Assembly: GCA_932294295.1 (NCBI GenBank) | Contig: OW028585.1 | Coordinates: 28,876,720-28,940,719 of the forward strand | From: Alitta virens | Lineage: Eukaryota; Annelida; Polychaeta; Phyllodocida; Nereididae | Length of the DNA: 64,000 nt | Direction: 5' to 3' | Part shown: positions 13,045-24,857 of the stretch, one piece after another | How the letters are laid out: each line of letters starts with the position of its first letter | Position numbering within the stretch: the stretch's first letter is position 1 | Made by a program: the position numbers and the translations under genes | Notes under the pieces: generated by a model | What the model was told of the DNA's origin: nothing | Database searches by the model: none | The model's input: the letters and a program-made list of their open reading frames with translations, nothing else

Positions 13045-13564
13045 TCAGTTGTGCTTGGGAAATAGAACTACTGCGAAAGTTTTTGTAGGCACATCAGCTC
13101 ATCTATAGACCACCAGCTGCTCTATATATAGATTCTAGGAATATCAGAGAAGTGTGACAGATAAACTAACAAAGTGTCCTGGAATTCAGAGCAAATTTTG
13201 TATCAAGAGTAGTCTCAATAGTGCAGTTGAATTGTAGCGTATATACATCAAATTTTCTGTCATAAATTACCATTGCAATATCCAGACAAAGATCAGAAAG
13301 TTCTTGAGCGGTGAGTGAGCAATTTTTGGCCCTTTCCAAGCAGTTTACATTAAAATATTAAAGATTTATTCTGGTTCTCTTAGAGTGAGACAGATGAAAA
13401 TATGAAGAAAATACTCCTAGTCTAGAGGAGTGAGACAGCAACCAAACGAGTGAGACTCATTCTGAATGAGTCTGACTTGGCATTTCTGCAAAGATTAAAG
13501 AAAAAAATTTAGAGGGGAAAAAGAATCACACACAAAAAACTGACCACATACATGCAAGCCTGAG

Positions 13565-13856
13565 GTTACCATGGTGACGAGACAATCCTTAATACGAGAT
13601 GATGTTACGACATGCCTTAAGGGTACCATACTACCATGGCAACCGAGTTATATATTTCACATACAACAAGCTGCATGGGTGGTATATATATATAATTAAT
13701 GTTTTCTCAGTATCATATAACATAGACCTACGGATCATAAACAAAGGTTAACCAGTCTTCATAGATCATTATGAATACACCAAAAAATAAGAATTTTTTA
13801 TTAATTTTTTTTTAGAAATCAAATAGAAGCAAGTCTCGCTCTGTAACCATGGTAAC
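13565..13856. promoter_or_regulatory. Cluster of RFX X-box-like palindromes upstream of NPHP3
   Basis: Three related 14-mers occur within 300 bp: GTTACCATGGTGAC (13565-13578), ACTACCATGGCAAC (13630-13643, one good half) and GTAACCATGGTAAC (13843-13856, a perfect palindrome). They fit the RFX X-box layout of two GTNRCC half-sites around a 2-bp spacer. RFX factors drive ciliary genes and NPHP3 is ciliary, so an upstream regulatory role is attractive. They sit about 1-1.3 kb above the candidate first exon. No repeat explains them. Function is inferred. Confidence 0.35.
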
Positions 13857-13943
13857 AAATCTATCTTTAGAATATCAAAATTTAAAAATGCCAGTGTCAG
13901 TGGCATACCAACAGAGAGCAATTATTTGAAAAATTGAAACAAA

Positions 13944-14034
13944 TTAGATTTTTGTTCCATAACTAGATTTGGTTCAACAAAATCCTTATTAAAAAATAAG
14001 GATTTTGTTTGACCAAAACTAGTTATGAGAAAAA
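13944..14034. repeat. Long hairpin-forming palindrome
   Basis: Arms TAACTAGATTTGGTTCAACA...AAATCCTTATT and AATAAGGATTTTGTTTGACC...AACTAGTTA face each other with almost no spacer, giving a hairpin of about 33 bp with few mismatches. Probably the relic of a small fold-back MITE. Confidence 0.75.
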
Positions 14035-14721
14035 TAGCAACAATGAAACATACATTCTAACGATATACATATGATATAGTACTTATTCAAATGTAACCAT
14101 ATTTCAAACAGTCCTTCCACATCAAAGGAAATGCAAGTTTTGTTTATTTTCCATTTCCTGACAAAATAATTCAAATTTAGTTTTTATTATCCGTGTAAGG
14201 CATCTAAGCATCACCGACATATATATTTAAACAGGCATTTGGGTGCACTAGCTCAGTCTTATTGGTCTGAAGATCAGGCATCCGTTGTTGGGGCAAACAT
14301 AATGATGAGATGATAGGCTTTGAGTTCACACCTCGTAACGATAGTCCGATCTGGTTAGTTGGGGGTGGCAACTTTCAATGACCTGGCAAATTTCAATGAC
14401 CCCAAGTGTTAATATTCACATAAAATACTATAACCCTTCTAAAAACGAGAATTTTAATTCATATTAAGATGTCTGGGGTGCAAAAATAACTCCAAGTGAT
14501 CATGCTTCTAAATATCAATGCATACCTTTTTGAAACTTTTTGCCAAAACTGTATCTTTTCAATTATAATACTAATCTTCGCTAAGTAAGTCAGTGCCTCT
14601 TTTTGAACCCTGATTTAGTGACGTCACAATTGCTGTTGATTGTGATGTAACAATGGACCATTCTGATGTCACAATTGCATGCTCTAAGCCATTTAAGAGA
14701 CAATGGTGGCAGAGGGGATAA

Positions 14722-15033
14722 AGTACAGTATAGCGGACTCAGATTTATGACCATATTTAACAAGTCTCATTGCCAGGCCTATGACGTAAAAATGCTTGAA
14801 ATGTAAGTATGACGTCACAAACAAATGTAGTTATGGCGGCGGTTTCATCTTCATGGTAAAGACAGCGTTTATTTTTGCTTTTTCTTGGGGGCTCCTGCCC
14901 CAAAATCCCCACTCAACTGCACCAAATGTTATTATAATTGTGCTAGAACTTCAAACTTGTGAAATATTTGATAAAATGTGATTTTTAAAGGGCGCTAAAT
15001 ATGGGCATAAATTTGGGTCCGCTATACTGCACT
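14722..15033. mobile_element. MITE with GTGCAGTATAGCGGACCC ends, copy 1
   Basis: Inverted ends AGTACAGTATAGCGGACTCA and GGGTCCGCTATACTGCACT. The interior has CTTGGGGGCTCCTGCCCC and a CRE at 14810-14817. Further copies: 35908-36181 and 59919-60222. Confidence 0.85.
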
Positions 15034-15364
15034 AACCCCGGCAGAGGCATTCTTACAATTTCCGCAATATCCGAACGACTACATCACTACTGACACTGGA
15101 TAACATTTTAAAAAAAAGATAGTGTTATGGTAATACATATATTCCCTTATTTACCTTACCTAAACAACGCCCGACAAAATTAATTTGCGATAACCAACAC
15201 AACAATCACAACCTCTGACTTCGCTGCACCATTCGGCTCGGAGGTATGTTCATGCATAATTGTAGTAACTCAAGACATGCATACATTATAATAATATTAT
15301 AATATCTTATTAATACGATGATCTCTATTCATTCATTCATGTCATCATTTTCGTTTCATACGTT

Positions 15365-15610
15365 ATGATACGCTGTTCACTGACCAGTCAAAATCAGCTC
15401 TCCAGTTTTCGAGGCAGCATCCATACGTCGCCTAGGCAACAGGGATTCCATTGTTCCAAAAGGGATGTCCTCGCAATAAAAGCTGGGATTATTTCTCTCG
15501 GCCAAGTTTTATGGAAGTGTGGCCAGGTCTCAGCAGGTGCCAGTGGAATATCAGCAGCCGTAGTGTTATGGACACACTCTGAAAGGGCAGAATGGTAAAG
15601 TATTAATAAG
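15365..15610. other. G+C-richer non-repeat island with X-box-like site
   Basis: This stretch is visibly richer in G+C than its surroundings, and I could not match it to any repeat in the window. It contains GTCGCCTAGGCAAC (15427-15440), another RFX-like motif. Both strands are open for over 70 codons but neither reading resembles a known protein. It could be an untranslated exon, an enhancer, or a promoter of NPHP3 or of a divergent transcript. Confidence 0.3.
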
Positions 15611-15722
15611 TATATCATTGGTTGATTGATTGATGGATTAGTTCATTGGTTCATTCATTCATTTATTCTTTTACCATATTATATTTTTTTTATTAATTGC
15701 TGTTGACAAATGTACATTTCAT

Positions 15723-15990
15723 TGTGTGATAGATAGATAGATAGTTAGATAGATAGATAGATAGATTATAGATAGCTAGATAGATAGATAAGATAAGATA
15801 GATATCTAGATAGCTAGATAGACAGATTGACAGATAGATAGATAGATAGATAGATAGAAAAGATAGATAAGATAGATAGATTGACAGATAGATTGATGGC
15901 TAGATAAGATAGATAGATAGATTATAGGTAGATTGATAGATAGAATAGATAGGATAGATAGATAGATAGATAGATAGATTGAGACTTACT
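15723..15990. repeat. (GATA)n microsatellite
   Basis: Long GATA/TAGA tract with interspersed GATT and AGATAAGATA variants. Smaller GATA tracts lie at 35475-35510 and 59200-59260. Confidence 0.95.
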
Positions 15991-16509
15991 AACTAACTGA
16001 CTGACTGACTGATGTTCATACTCAGTGATTTAAAGCATGTAAAGTGGATATTTAAGTTCTCTCTGAATTGTCCACAATATTATTTTAATCAAACAAGGAT
16101 GTGTTAGCAATTAATACCAATCAATAATGCCACAGCGAAAGTTCTCATTTAAATGCAAAGTCATTTGAATAGCCAATTAATTAGTAACTTAATACATGTA
16201 CAAACATTTAAATCAGTAACCAATTCTATAAAATCATATATATGTACCTACAGATCAATTAGAACTGCAAAGGATATATTGATTACTATAAGAATAGTGA
16301 AAATATCGCAAAATATGTACAGTTAATACAGTTGCATAATCTAATATAATATTGTAGTCACACCGAAATTTTGAAATCTGATTAAATACGATATACCAAG
16401 CAGCCATTCCTGCATGCAGAAGAGTAGTTCGTACTTTATGAGTTTTGTCTGAATCTAAACAACAACAAAAAAGTCATACGGAATGTTTTGCTTCTAACTC
16501 TCATGCCTC

Positions 16510-17345
16510 ACTGAAAATTATAACGAATTATTGCTATAATTTCATTACTGGAGAATAATAACAACTTATTGTTATAATTTCATTACTGGAGAATAATGGC
16601 GATAAATTATTGTTCTAATTTCATTACTGGAGAATAATAACAAATTATTGTTATAATTTCATCACTTTGCGATATTTTCATTACTGGAGAATAATAACAA
16701 CAAATTATTGTTATAATTTCATTACTGGAGAATAATAACAACAAATTATTGTTATAATTTCATTACTGGAGAATAATAACAACAAATTATTGTTATAATT
16801 TCATTACTGGAGAATAATAACAACAAATTATTGTTATAATTTCATCACTGGAGAATAATAACAACAAATTATTGTTATAATTTCATTACTGGAGAATAAT
16901 AACAGCAAATTATTGTTATAATTTCATTACTTGAGAATAATAACAACAAATTATTGTTATAATTTCATTACTTGAGAATAACAACAACAAATTATTGTTA
17001 TAATTTCATAACTGGAGAATAATAACAACAAATTATTGTTATAATTTCATTACTTGAGAATAACAACAACAAATTATTGATATAATTTCATTACTGGAGA
17101 ATAATAACAAATTATTATTATAATTTCATTACTTGAGAATAATAACAACACATTATTGTTATAATTTCATTACTGGAGAATAATAACAAATTATTGTTAT
17201 AATTTCATCACTTTGCTATAATTTCATAGCTGGAGAATAATAACAACATATTATTGTTATAATTTCATTACTTGAGAATAATAACAACACATTATTGTTA
17301 TAATTTCATTACTGGAGAATAATGGCGATAAATTATTGTTATTAG
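16510..17345. repeat. 41-bp AT-rich satellite, left block
   Basis: About 20 tandem units of roughly 41 bp, each with TTATAATTTCATTACTGGAG followed by AATAATAACAACAAATTATTG. Half of the unit (AACAA...TTGTTATAA) is an imperfect palindrome able to form a hairpin. Variants add CACTTTGC or drop the ACA triplet. The array is interrupted at its right side by the LINE fragment. Confidence 0.95.
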
Positions 17346-17660
17346 TACACATTTGAATATAAATTGCAATTTGTATATAAGTCTTTAAAATGCAAAAATT
17401 TTGGTTTCAATTACAGCATAAAAAGTTAATTAGTTCTTTAAGTTCGTACATATTAAATATACTGCATTCATAGAGTCCATCTCTCACTGCACAAAGTTCA
17501 TATATAGCCTTTACCTCACAGTTTTTACATCTGACTCTTTTATCTGATGTAGTCTGATGGTCTCAATATGTTAATCCTCACAAATTGTGTAATGTTTTTA
17601 GATAACACTGATTTGCCAGTGTTTATTGCACATTAGACTGTGTACCTTATCGAATGAACT

Positions 17661-19022
17661 TCACTCTGTATCATAGTGGCTGTAAATTTTTGAAATCCTT
17701 GCTGTGAACATGTGCAAGTCACACAGGCCTGAAGGCAAACGTCTGATTAATACACATTGAGTCCGCCACGGCAGTCTCCATACCTGTCTCATTGCCTTCC
17801 TCCATGTAACTTGGAGGCATTTTAAAGACTTGTAATGCAACATAGCGGCGCCGTAAAATGAAGAGCAATGCAAAGAGTCCTGACTGGATCATAGAAGGTA
17901 TGTTCTTGTACTTTGATTTGAACATGTTATATTGTCTGTAAAATGCTGCCAGGACACCTTCCACATCACGATTATTCAAATCCCAGTATACGTTAAATCC
18001 AAGATGAGTCACTTTTTGCTGCTCTTTAACCATAGTCAAACCAAATTTAATCTCATCAGGAACATGTCTCTTCCTATGCGATCTGAAAATGATATACTGA
18101 CTTTTGTCATCATTAAATTCCATATTGAACTCCAATGCATAATCTAGACATATCCTTATCATTTCTGTAAAAACCATTCGACTTGGTGCCATTAGAACTA
18201 AGTCATCTGCATATCCATATGCCCCCATGAAGTGCGGATCAACATAACATCCATAGGAACTGTCCCTAAGTCTCTTTAACAGAACATCAATATATATGCA
18301 GAATAACAAAGGGGATAAAACCCTCCCTTGCTTAACCCCATTTGTGGCTTTAAAACATCCAGTCTTGACCACTTGCCATTTAATCCTTAATCTCTGATTG
18401 ACGTACATAAAAAACAGACATCGGATATAAATTGGATCCATCTTTCTCTCAATCATGATTTTAAATAACTGCATATGATCCATTTTGTCAAACGCTTTTG
18501 ACATATCCAATAGTAAACAGTTAACTGTGCTAACTTCAGACACAAACTTCCCAGCAACCTCTGCGAGGACTAGGGCTGTACACCGATTCTCGATATACCG
18601 TTTGTACCGGTTCAATGATAACGATACGGGTATTGATAACCGTTATGTAATAATAACGGTACACTAAACAATATGCAGATCGGCGTTTTTGACAAAAGAC
18701 ACATGTGAGTGAAGTTAAAATCAAGACTTGATTAAATTCAATATTCTCTTACCATTATATTAGCTTATCATAGGTATTATGATATTTATTTTATTTGTTC
18801 TGACTGACATAGTTTAATGATACGTATCATGATACGAATTGTATCGGTTTTACTGTATCGTGATCTGTATCGTATCGTTTTGAAGATAAAGGTGTACAGC
18901 CCTAGTGAGGACAGTTGTCCACATTACAGTTGAGCTGTTCGGTTTGAATCCAAACTGCATTTCATCATAACACAAGAGTTTCCTTTGATTTTCAATAAAA
19001 GTTAGGCAAATAATTTGCTAAT
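17661..19022 (-). mobile_element. Non-LTR retrotransposon (LINE) reverse transcriptase fragment, 5'-truncated and broken
   Basis: The minus strand encodes the RT core of a LINE. It begins (18896-19022) with FIENQRKL and EMQFGFKPNSSTV, continues after a hAT MITE with LLLDMSKAFDKMDH, NGVKQGRVLSPLLFCIYIDV and the catalytic YADDLVLMAPS, then the thumb region to about 17880. A frameshift near 17870 moves the C-terminal part (WRKAMRQVWRLPWRTQC) into another frame (17661-17873). An in-frame stop lies at the 5' edge, and the endonuclease domain is absent. Removing the MITE and one target-site copy leaves an uninterrupted frame (TTVLAEVAGKF). The element sits inside a 41-bp satellite. The clade (CR1/L2/RTE-like) is not resolved. 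Confidence 0.88.
18571..18904. mobile_element. hAT-like MITE inserted in the LINE reverse transcriptase
   Basis: A 334-bp element with terminal inverted repeats TAGGGCTGTACACC / GGTGTACAGCCCTA, flanked by 8-bp target duplications GCGAGGAC and GTGAGGAC (one mismatch). The interior is made of GATA/CGATAC-type palindromic stretches with no ORF. Length, 8-bp duplication and TIR type fit the hAT superfamily. Confidence 0.85.
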
Positions 19023-19025
19023 ACA

Positions 19026-19965
19026 GCTGCTTATTATTTCATTAATGGAGAATAATGACAACAAATTATTGTTATAATTTCCTTACTGGAGAATAATAAC
19101 AAATTATTGTTATAATTTCATTACTAGAGAATGATAAGAAATGATAGTTATAATTTCATTACTGGAGAATAATAAGAAATGATAGTTATAATTTCATTAC
19201 TGGAGAATAATAAGAAATGATTGTTATAATTTCATTAATGGAGAATAATGACGACAAATTATTGTTATAATTTCATTACTGGAGAATAATAACAAATTAT
19301 TGTTATAATTTCATCACTTTGCTATAATTTCATTACTGGAGAATAATAACAAATTATTGGTATTACTTCATTACTGCAGAATAATAACAAATTATTGTTA
19401 TAATTTCATTATTGGAGAATAATAACAACAAATTATTGTTATAATTTCATTACACTGGAGAATAATAAGTCATTATTGTTATAATTTCATTACTGGAGAA
19501 TAATAAGAAATGATTGTTATAATTTCATTACTGGAGAATAATAAGAAATGATAGTTATAATTTCATTACTGGAGAATAATAAAAAATGATAGTTATAATT
19601 TCATTACTGGAGAATAATAAGAAATGATAGTTATAATTTCATTACTGGAGAATAATAAGAAATGATAGTTATAATTTCATTACTGGAGAATAATAAGAAA
19701 TGATAGTTATAATTTCATTACTGGAGAATAATAAGAAATGATAGTTATAATTTCATTACTGGAGAATAATAAGAAATGATAGTTATAATTTCATTACTGG
19801 AGAATAATAAGAAATTATTGTTATAATTTCATAACTGGAGAATAATAAGAAATTATTGTTATAATTTCATTAATGGAGAATAATAACAAAAAAATATTAT
19901 TATTATTTCATTACTGGAGAATAATAACAACAAATTATTGTTATAATTTCATTACTGGAGAACAC
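19026..19965. repeat. 41-bp AT-rich satellite, right block
   Basis: Continuation of the same satellite beyond the LINE. Units of 36-41 bp; a subfamily here ends GAATAATAAGAAATGATAG and is repeated about eight times almost unchanged (19490-19830), showing local homogenisation after the array was split. Confidence 0.95.
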
Positions 19966-20039
19966 TACGTCACTGGCTCATCAATTATGTTTAAAAACAA
20001 TTAATTTATCCTTTTAAAATAAGTTTCTAGTTCTAACTT

Positions 20040-22860
20040 TCTATTTTATTTCAAATATATTTTAAAAGGGTAGCCAGATCAGCCGAAGCTGTTTTACACC
20101 CGGGCCCTTTACAGCAGTAAAAAACAATACAATAATAAAATCCATACATATTGATAACAATTAAAAACCATTAACAATAAATACACTAACAGTAAAATAC
20201 ACAACAATAAAATACACAATAACCAAGTTATAGCACCAACACTATCATTCACTCATAGGCTGCTTTCTTGAAATACTTTTTTAGCTGTACTTTAAAGCTA
20301 TTTAACGTATGACATTCTTTTAAGAGCCAGTTTTTCTAAGATTCAGGCAGGGTGTGATACACCACGTCTCAGATTTTGCCCACAATTTTTTTTTTGGTAA
20401 ATATTTGCTAAAAAGTGGGAAAAATCACATTTTTAGCCCCCCATACCTTTTAGGTAATTTTTGGGGGCTCTTTGAAATATAAGGGCTAAAAACGTTTCCT
20501 GTGAAAATCGGGATTTCAAATGCAATGTTTTCAGTGCGCCCTTAGTGAACCTCTGTGATATTTGAATGGCTAAATATATGGGGTCAAGGGTTTCATTTGG
20601 TATCAAATTAATGGGGGTTGACTTAGGGCGCAGACAATAGGGGGCTCTCAAAGTTACTACTTGCGACCATTTTATGCCACATTGCCAGGGCAATTGTGGC
20701 TTGCGCCCTAAGTGTACCTCAATGTTTTGTGCATGCATATGAAGGAAGGGTCCTATACTATAACTTTAGATGAAAATTAGGATGGTACACTGAGGGCGCA
20801 TGCCCACAGGGGGCGCTGTTTCCTGTAAAATAGTGAAACAGACCCTTTTTCAGGGCTCCCTCTCTCATTGCGCCCTAAGTCAAATTCAATGTAATCAACA
20901 AATTTACGTTCCAAAACATCTCTAGTTTCTGTGGTATAAGAATCACTGAGGTACTCCTGTCCATTACCTCTCTATAATTTTTTATATGGACCATTGATGA
21001 CAATTTGCTGTGTTTTGTCATTTAATTTTTGGTGCGGATGATGTGGAAAAGCTTAAAAAGTTGTTGAAACTCTGAACCTTAACAAGAAATCTCTGAAGCA
21101 TTCTGTCAAATTTGTTGTGCTTACGACTTAATCATGCTGGATGCACTCTCACCAACTTCCATTTCAAGTTATTTCTGTGAAAGACTGGAACAAGCAGTTC
21201 GATAGATGACAGGCCCCAGAAGCTATTACCCCGTTTGATATTGTGATTGGCTATGCATTTTCTCTATATTTAGCATTCATATTTTGAAATTGTTCAATTT
21301 AAGTCTACATTTATTCAGATTTTATATTGCACTCATTCATTTTAAAAACAATTGACGGTTCTCACAATATGGCAAATGATAAAAGTAGAATATATAATGG
21401 GTAAATAAAGCACAGTTTGTAAAATTAGGATATACAGTTGAAATTCATTAGCTGTTTTTAAAATCATGATTATAAAACAGTAGAATCACAGTAAAGTTAT
21501 AATTTAATAAAATTACAAATTTTCCTTAATTTTAAAAATAGATGTGATTTTAAATTTTGAGTTAAAAACATATAGGAGTATTCCAGACTTTGTTGATATG
21601 CATTTGGATAATTATTTTTAAAATATTTGTCTGTTGTACAATGTACACTGAAGTGTGCTTAGTCAGTTTTATGTGTATATTCCAGACTTAGTTGATGTGA
21701 GCATTTGGATAATTATTTGTCTGTTGTACATTGTACTTATAGTCAATATTGTGAGCAGAGCAGTTATAGACATGTAGACTGTGTAATGCCTGTTACAGAA
21801 TAAAATCAGGCATAAAATGTTCAGCATGTGGTAAAAAATTACAACTAATTAATATTATAGGCAGTAGTTACTGTCTATGTCTCATGTATTGTTTTGACAA
21901 TAAATCTTTCTTTGTTTTCGTTGAATTATAGGAGAGCTGGCATTTTTATTTCATTTTTGTGTACTTGTGGCATCCCCCAATGGCATGCACTCTTAGCATT
22001 CCAAACAAATGTATTCCTCACAATCAAAAACCTGTAGAAACACAACTTGCAAGACTTTTAGGACACATTCTGAAAGCATCCTGGTGATTTTCAGAAAAAC
22101 GGCAAAATCGTCATCAATGGTACATATAAAAAATTATAGAGAGGTAATGGACAGGAGTACCTCAGTGATTCTTATACCACAGAAACTAGAGATGTTTTGG
22201 AACATAACTTGGTTGATTACATTGAATTTGACTTAGGGCGCAATGAGAGAGGGAGCCCTGAAAAAGGGTCTGTTTCACTATTTTACAGGAAACAGCGCCC
22301 CCTGTGGGCATGCGCCCTCAGTGTACCATCCTAATTTTCATCTAAAATTATAGTATAGGATCCTCCCTTCATATGCATGCACAAAACATTGAGGTAAACT
22401 TAGGGCGCAAGCCACAATTGCCCTGGCAATGTGGCATAAAATGGTCGCAAGTAGTAACTTTGAGAGCCCCCTATTGTCTGCGCCCTAAGTCAACCCCGAT
22501 TAATTTGATACCAAATGAAACCCTTGACCCCATATATTTAGCCATTCAAATATCACAGAGGTTCACTAAGGGCGCACTGAAAACATTGCATTTGAAATCC
22601 CGATTTTCACAGGAAACGTTTTTAGCCCTTATATTTCAAAGAGCCCCCAAAAATTACCTAAAAGGTATGGGGGGCTAAAAATGTGATTTTTCCCACTTTT
22701 TAGCAAATATTTACCAAAAAAAAATTTTTGGGCAAAATCTGAGATGTGGTATATCACACCCTAATGGTTAAGTGCCTGAATCTTAGAAAAACTGGCTCTT
22801 AAGTTACTTGGTAAATTATTCCAGGCTTTAATCATTTCATTTCTCTATTTCATTTAAGTA
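20040..22860 (-). mobile_element. LINE 3' terminus split by the fold-back element
   Basis: Right of the fold-back insertion the minus strand reads AWNNLPSNLRASFSKIQALN; left of it, NSFKVQLKKYFKKAAYE then stop (20249-20301). Both ends share TTAA, so together they restore the typical C-terminus of a LINE ORF2 (WNNLP...FK..LKKYF). The 3' UTR continues to about 20040. This shows that a LINE copy was present before the 2.5-kb insertion. The rest of the upstream LINE is decayed. Confidence 0.65.
20302..22771. mobile_element. Fold-back element with ~0.7-kb inverted arms at a TTAA site
   Basis: Two near-identical inverted arms (about 20321-21015 and 22095-22802) flank an AT-rich, ORF-less spacer of about 1.1 kb. 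The translated cores of the two arms (101 codons each) differ at one residue, so the arms are young or homogenised. Each arm has five GCGCCCT(A/T/C)AG motifs in alternating orientation (left arm near 20536, 20622, 20703, 20791, 20870). TTAA stands at both junctions with the host LINE (20302-20305, 22768-22771), as in piggyBac-type insertion. The left arm also carries an inverted copy of about 32 bp of LINE sequence that sits outside the right junction. No transposase is visible. Confidence 0.7.
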
Positions 22861-23614
22861 TCAATTCTTTCCTATTTCATAAGTATTGATTTAGCTTCAA
22901 TAAGTTCATTACTAAAAAAACTAGTAAATATTTTTAATTACATTGTACTAATGTAGACTTAACTTAACTGAAGCAATAAAAGAAAAACGTTGATAATTGA
23001 TAAAAATAATTATCAACTTCATGGAATGTATTTCATACTTCATATTGTACATTCCATACGCACATACATATGCACTGATTTACACCATGACTACATGATT
23101 ATTAAATGAGAACAATTCGTTTTTTTTCAGCTGTTGCATTTAATTTAAAAATCAACCGAGTTCAGTCCAGAAGCTCACATTGTTCGCAAACATGGTGTCA
23201 TGTTTCATTTTAAATATGGTTTGCTTTTTTTGGCCTCCATTCAAAGTCTGTCCTTTTAATAGGGGGGAGGCTCTCCTAAAATTGAAGCACCTCTTCACAA
23301 CAGATTTCACAAAGCCAACCAAAAAAACAAATAATCAACAAAAGGGAAAATGTTACGCTTCTCTCACTATGTAAATGTCAAAACCTCAATAACCAAAATT
23401 CGAAAAAACCATCAAAGTCACTGAAGTCCAAAAATGCAACGATTAAACATTAAACAGAAATCAAAACAGTCATCGACCATGAAATATTAGATAATTGACA
23501 TAATATCTCAATTTATTATTTTCATGTTGTGCCAAAGAGTACAAAACTGATGAGGCATGCTTACATTAATGTGACAAGTGTCCTATCTGATCTAAATCTT
23601 TATTGTAAACCCAT

Positions 23615-24530
23615 TACAGTGGAACTCCACAATTAAGACCACCCTTATGAATCAGTAAAGTGGTCTTAATATCAAGGTGGTCTTGATTCTGGAAGCAAAG
23701 CAAAACTCTTATAATGTTTTATACGTTATAACCAAAATAGTAATTTTATGGGGTATTTTTAGATACAGCGGAACCTCACAATTAAGACCACCCTTGGGGA
23801 TCACTGAAGTGGTCTTAATATTAGTAATTTTGAGGTGCTCTCGATTCTGACTTCTCTACATTGTCTTGAATTTTAGCACCTAAGAAAGTGGTCTTAAAAT
23901 CGAGGTGATCTTTCCTATTGGGTGATTGATATGCAGTAAAACCCTACATTAGGACCACCCTTAGGAATCACTGCAGTGGTCTTAATACCGAGGTGGTCTT
24001 CATTTTGGAACCTTAAAATTTTAAAGCACTTTTGGGACCCTGCGAAGGTCTATAAAATGTGGTGGCCTTTGGGACCCTGCGAAGGTCTATAAAATATGGT
24101 GGCCTTTGGGACCCTGCAAAGGTCTATAAAATGTGGTGGCCTTTGGGAACCTGCAAAGGTCTTTAAATGTGGTGGCCTTTGGGACCCTGCAAAGGTCTTT
24201 AAATGTGGTGGCCTTTGGGACCCTGCAAAGGTCTTTAAATATGGTGGCCTTTGGGACCCTGCAAAGGTCTTTAAAATGTGGTGGCCTTTGAGTCCCTGCA
24301 AAGGTCTATAAAATGTGGTGGCCTTTGGGACCCTGCAAAGGTCTTTTAAATGTGGTGGCCTTTGGGACCCTGCAAAGGTCTATAAAATGTGGTGGCCTTT
24401 GGGAACCTGCAAAGGTCTATAAAATGTGGTGGCCTTTGGGAACCTGCAAAGGTCTATAAAATGTGGTGGCCTTACTATTCGTAATATTTATGACATTGAA
24501 TCGCCTAAATTGTGAGGTACCACTGTACTT
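23615..24530. mobile_element. Pogo/Tc1-like non-autonomous element with internal satellite
   Basis: The left end TACAGTGGAACTCCACAATT and the right end AATTGTGAGGTACCACTGTA (reverse complement TACAGTGGTACCTCACAATT) form TIRs beginning TACAGT, as in TA-targeting transposons. Inside are several copies of AGACCACCCTT...GGAATCACTG...AAGTGGTCTTAAT and the 33-bp satellite at 24025. No transposase ORF. Confidence 0.6.
24025..24475. repeat. 33-34-bp minisatellite
   Basis: About 13 units containing GTGGCCTTTGGGACCCTGCA and AAGGTCTATAAAAT. Because some units are 33 bp, both strands stay open for 70-80 codons as 11-residue repeats. This is an array artefact, not a gene. Confidence 0.95.
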
Positions 24531-24857
24531 GTAATTCTTTTTTATTTTAATCTGTCGGCTGTTCTTTTTTATAATTGCGGCAAACACAGAATTATGTGTG
24601 GTTTGAAATTAAAAATAAACATGAGTTTAATTCTATGTGAAAGACGTGTGTTGAGAAGTTTGGGTGATTGAACTTAGCGCGAGAGCAATTCACATGAATG
24701 CAAATGGATTCAAATGGTCACATTCACATCAAAACTGGATCAGTGAGCATTACATTGCATGTAGTCCTGCTGATACATCAAGAAACTATTCTGGTGACAA
24801 TATATACCATATTTATACACATGATATGATCTCATGTATAATCGTTAAGCAATCGAT

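Noticed and set aside
15365..15618. Opposed 77- and 74-codon ORFs
   Set aside because: Neither strand shows family resemblance; kept only as a non-repeat island with a possible regulatory role.
16510..19965. Regular repeats that might be read as a CRISPR array
   Set aside because: The units are contiguous with no unique spacers and the genome is eukaryotic; it is a satellite.
20433..22678. Two nearly identical 101-codon ORFs (minus at 20433, plus at 22373)
   Set aside because: They are the two inverted arms of the fold-back element. No start context, no protein resemblance, and the motif-rich DNA explains their conservation.
24050..24311. ORFs of 83 and 71 codons with 11-residue repeats
   Set aside because: They come from a 33-bp satellite unit (divisible by three) and exist on both strands; not coding.
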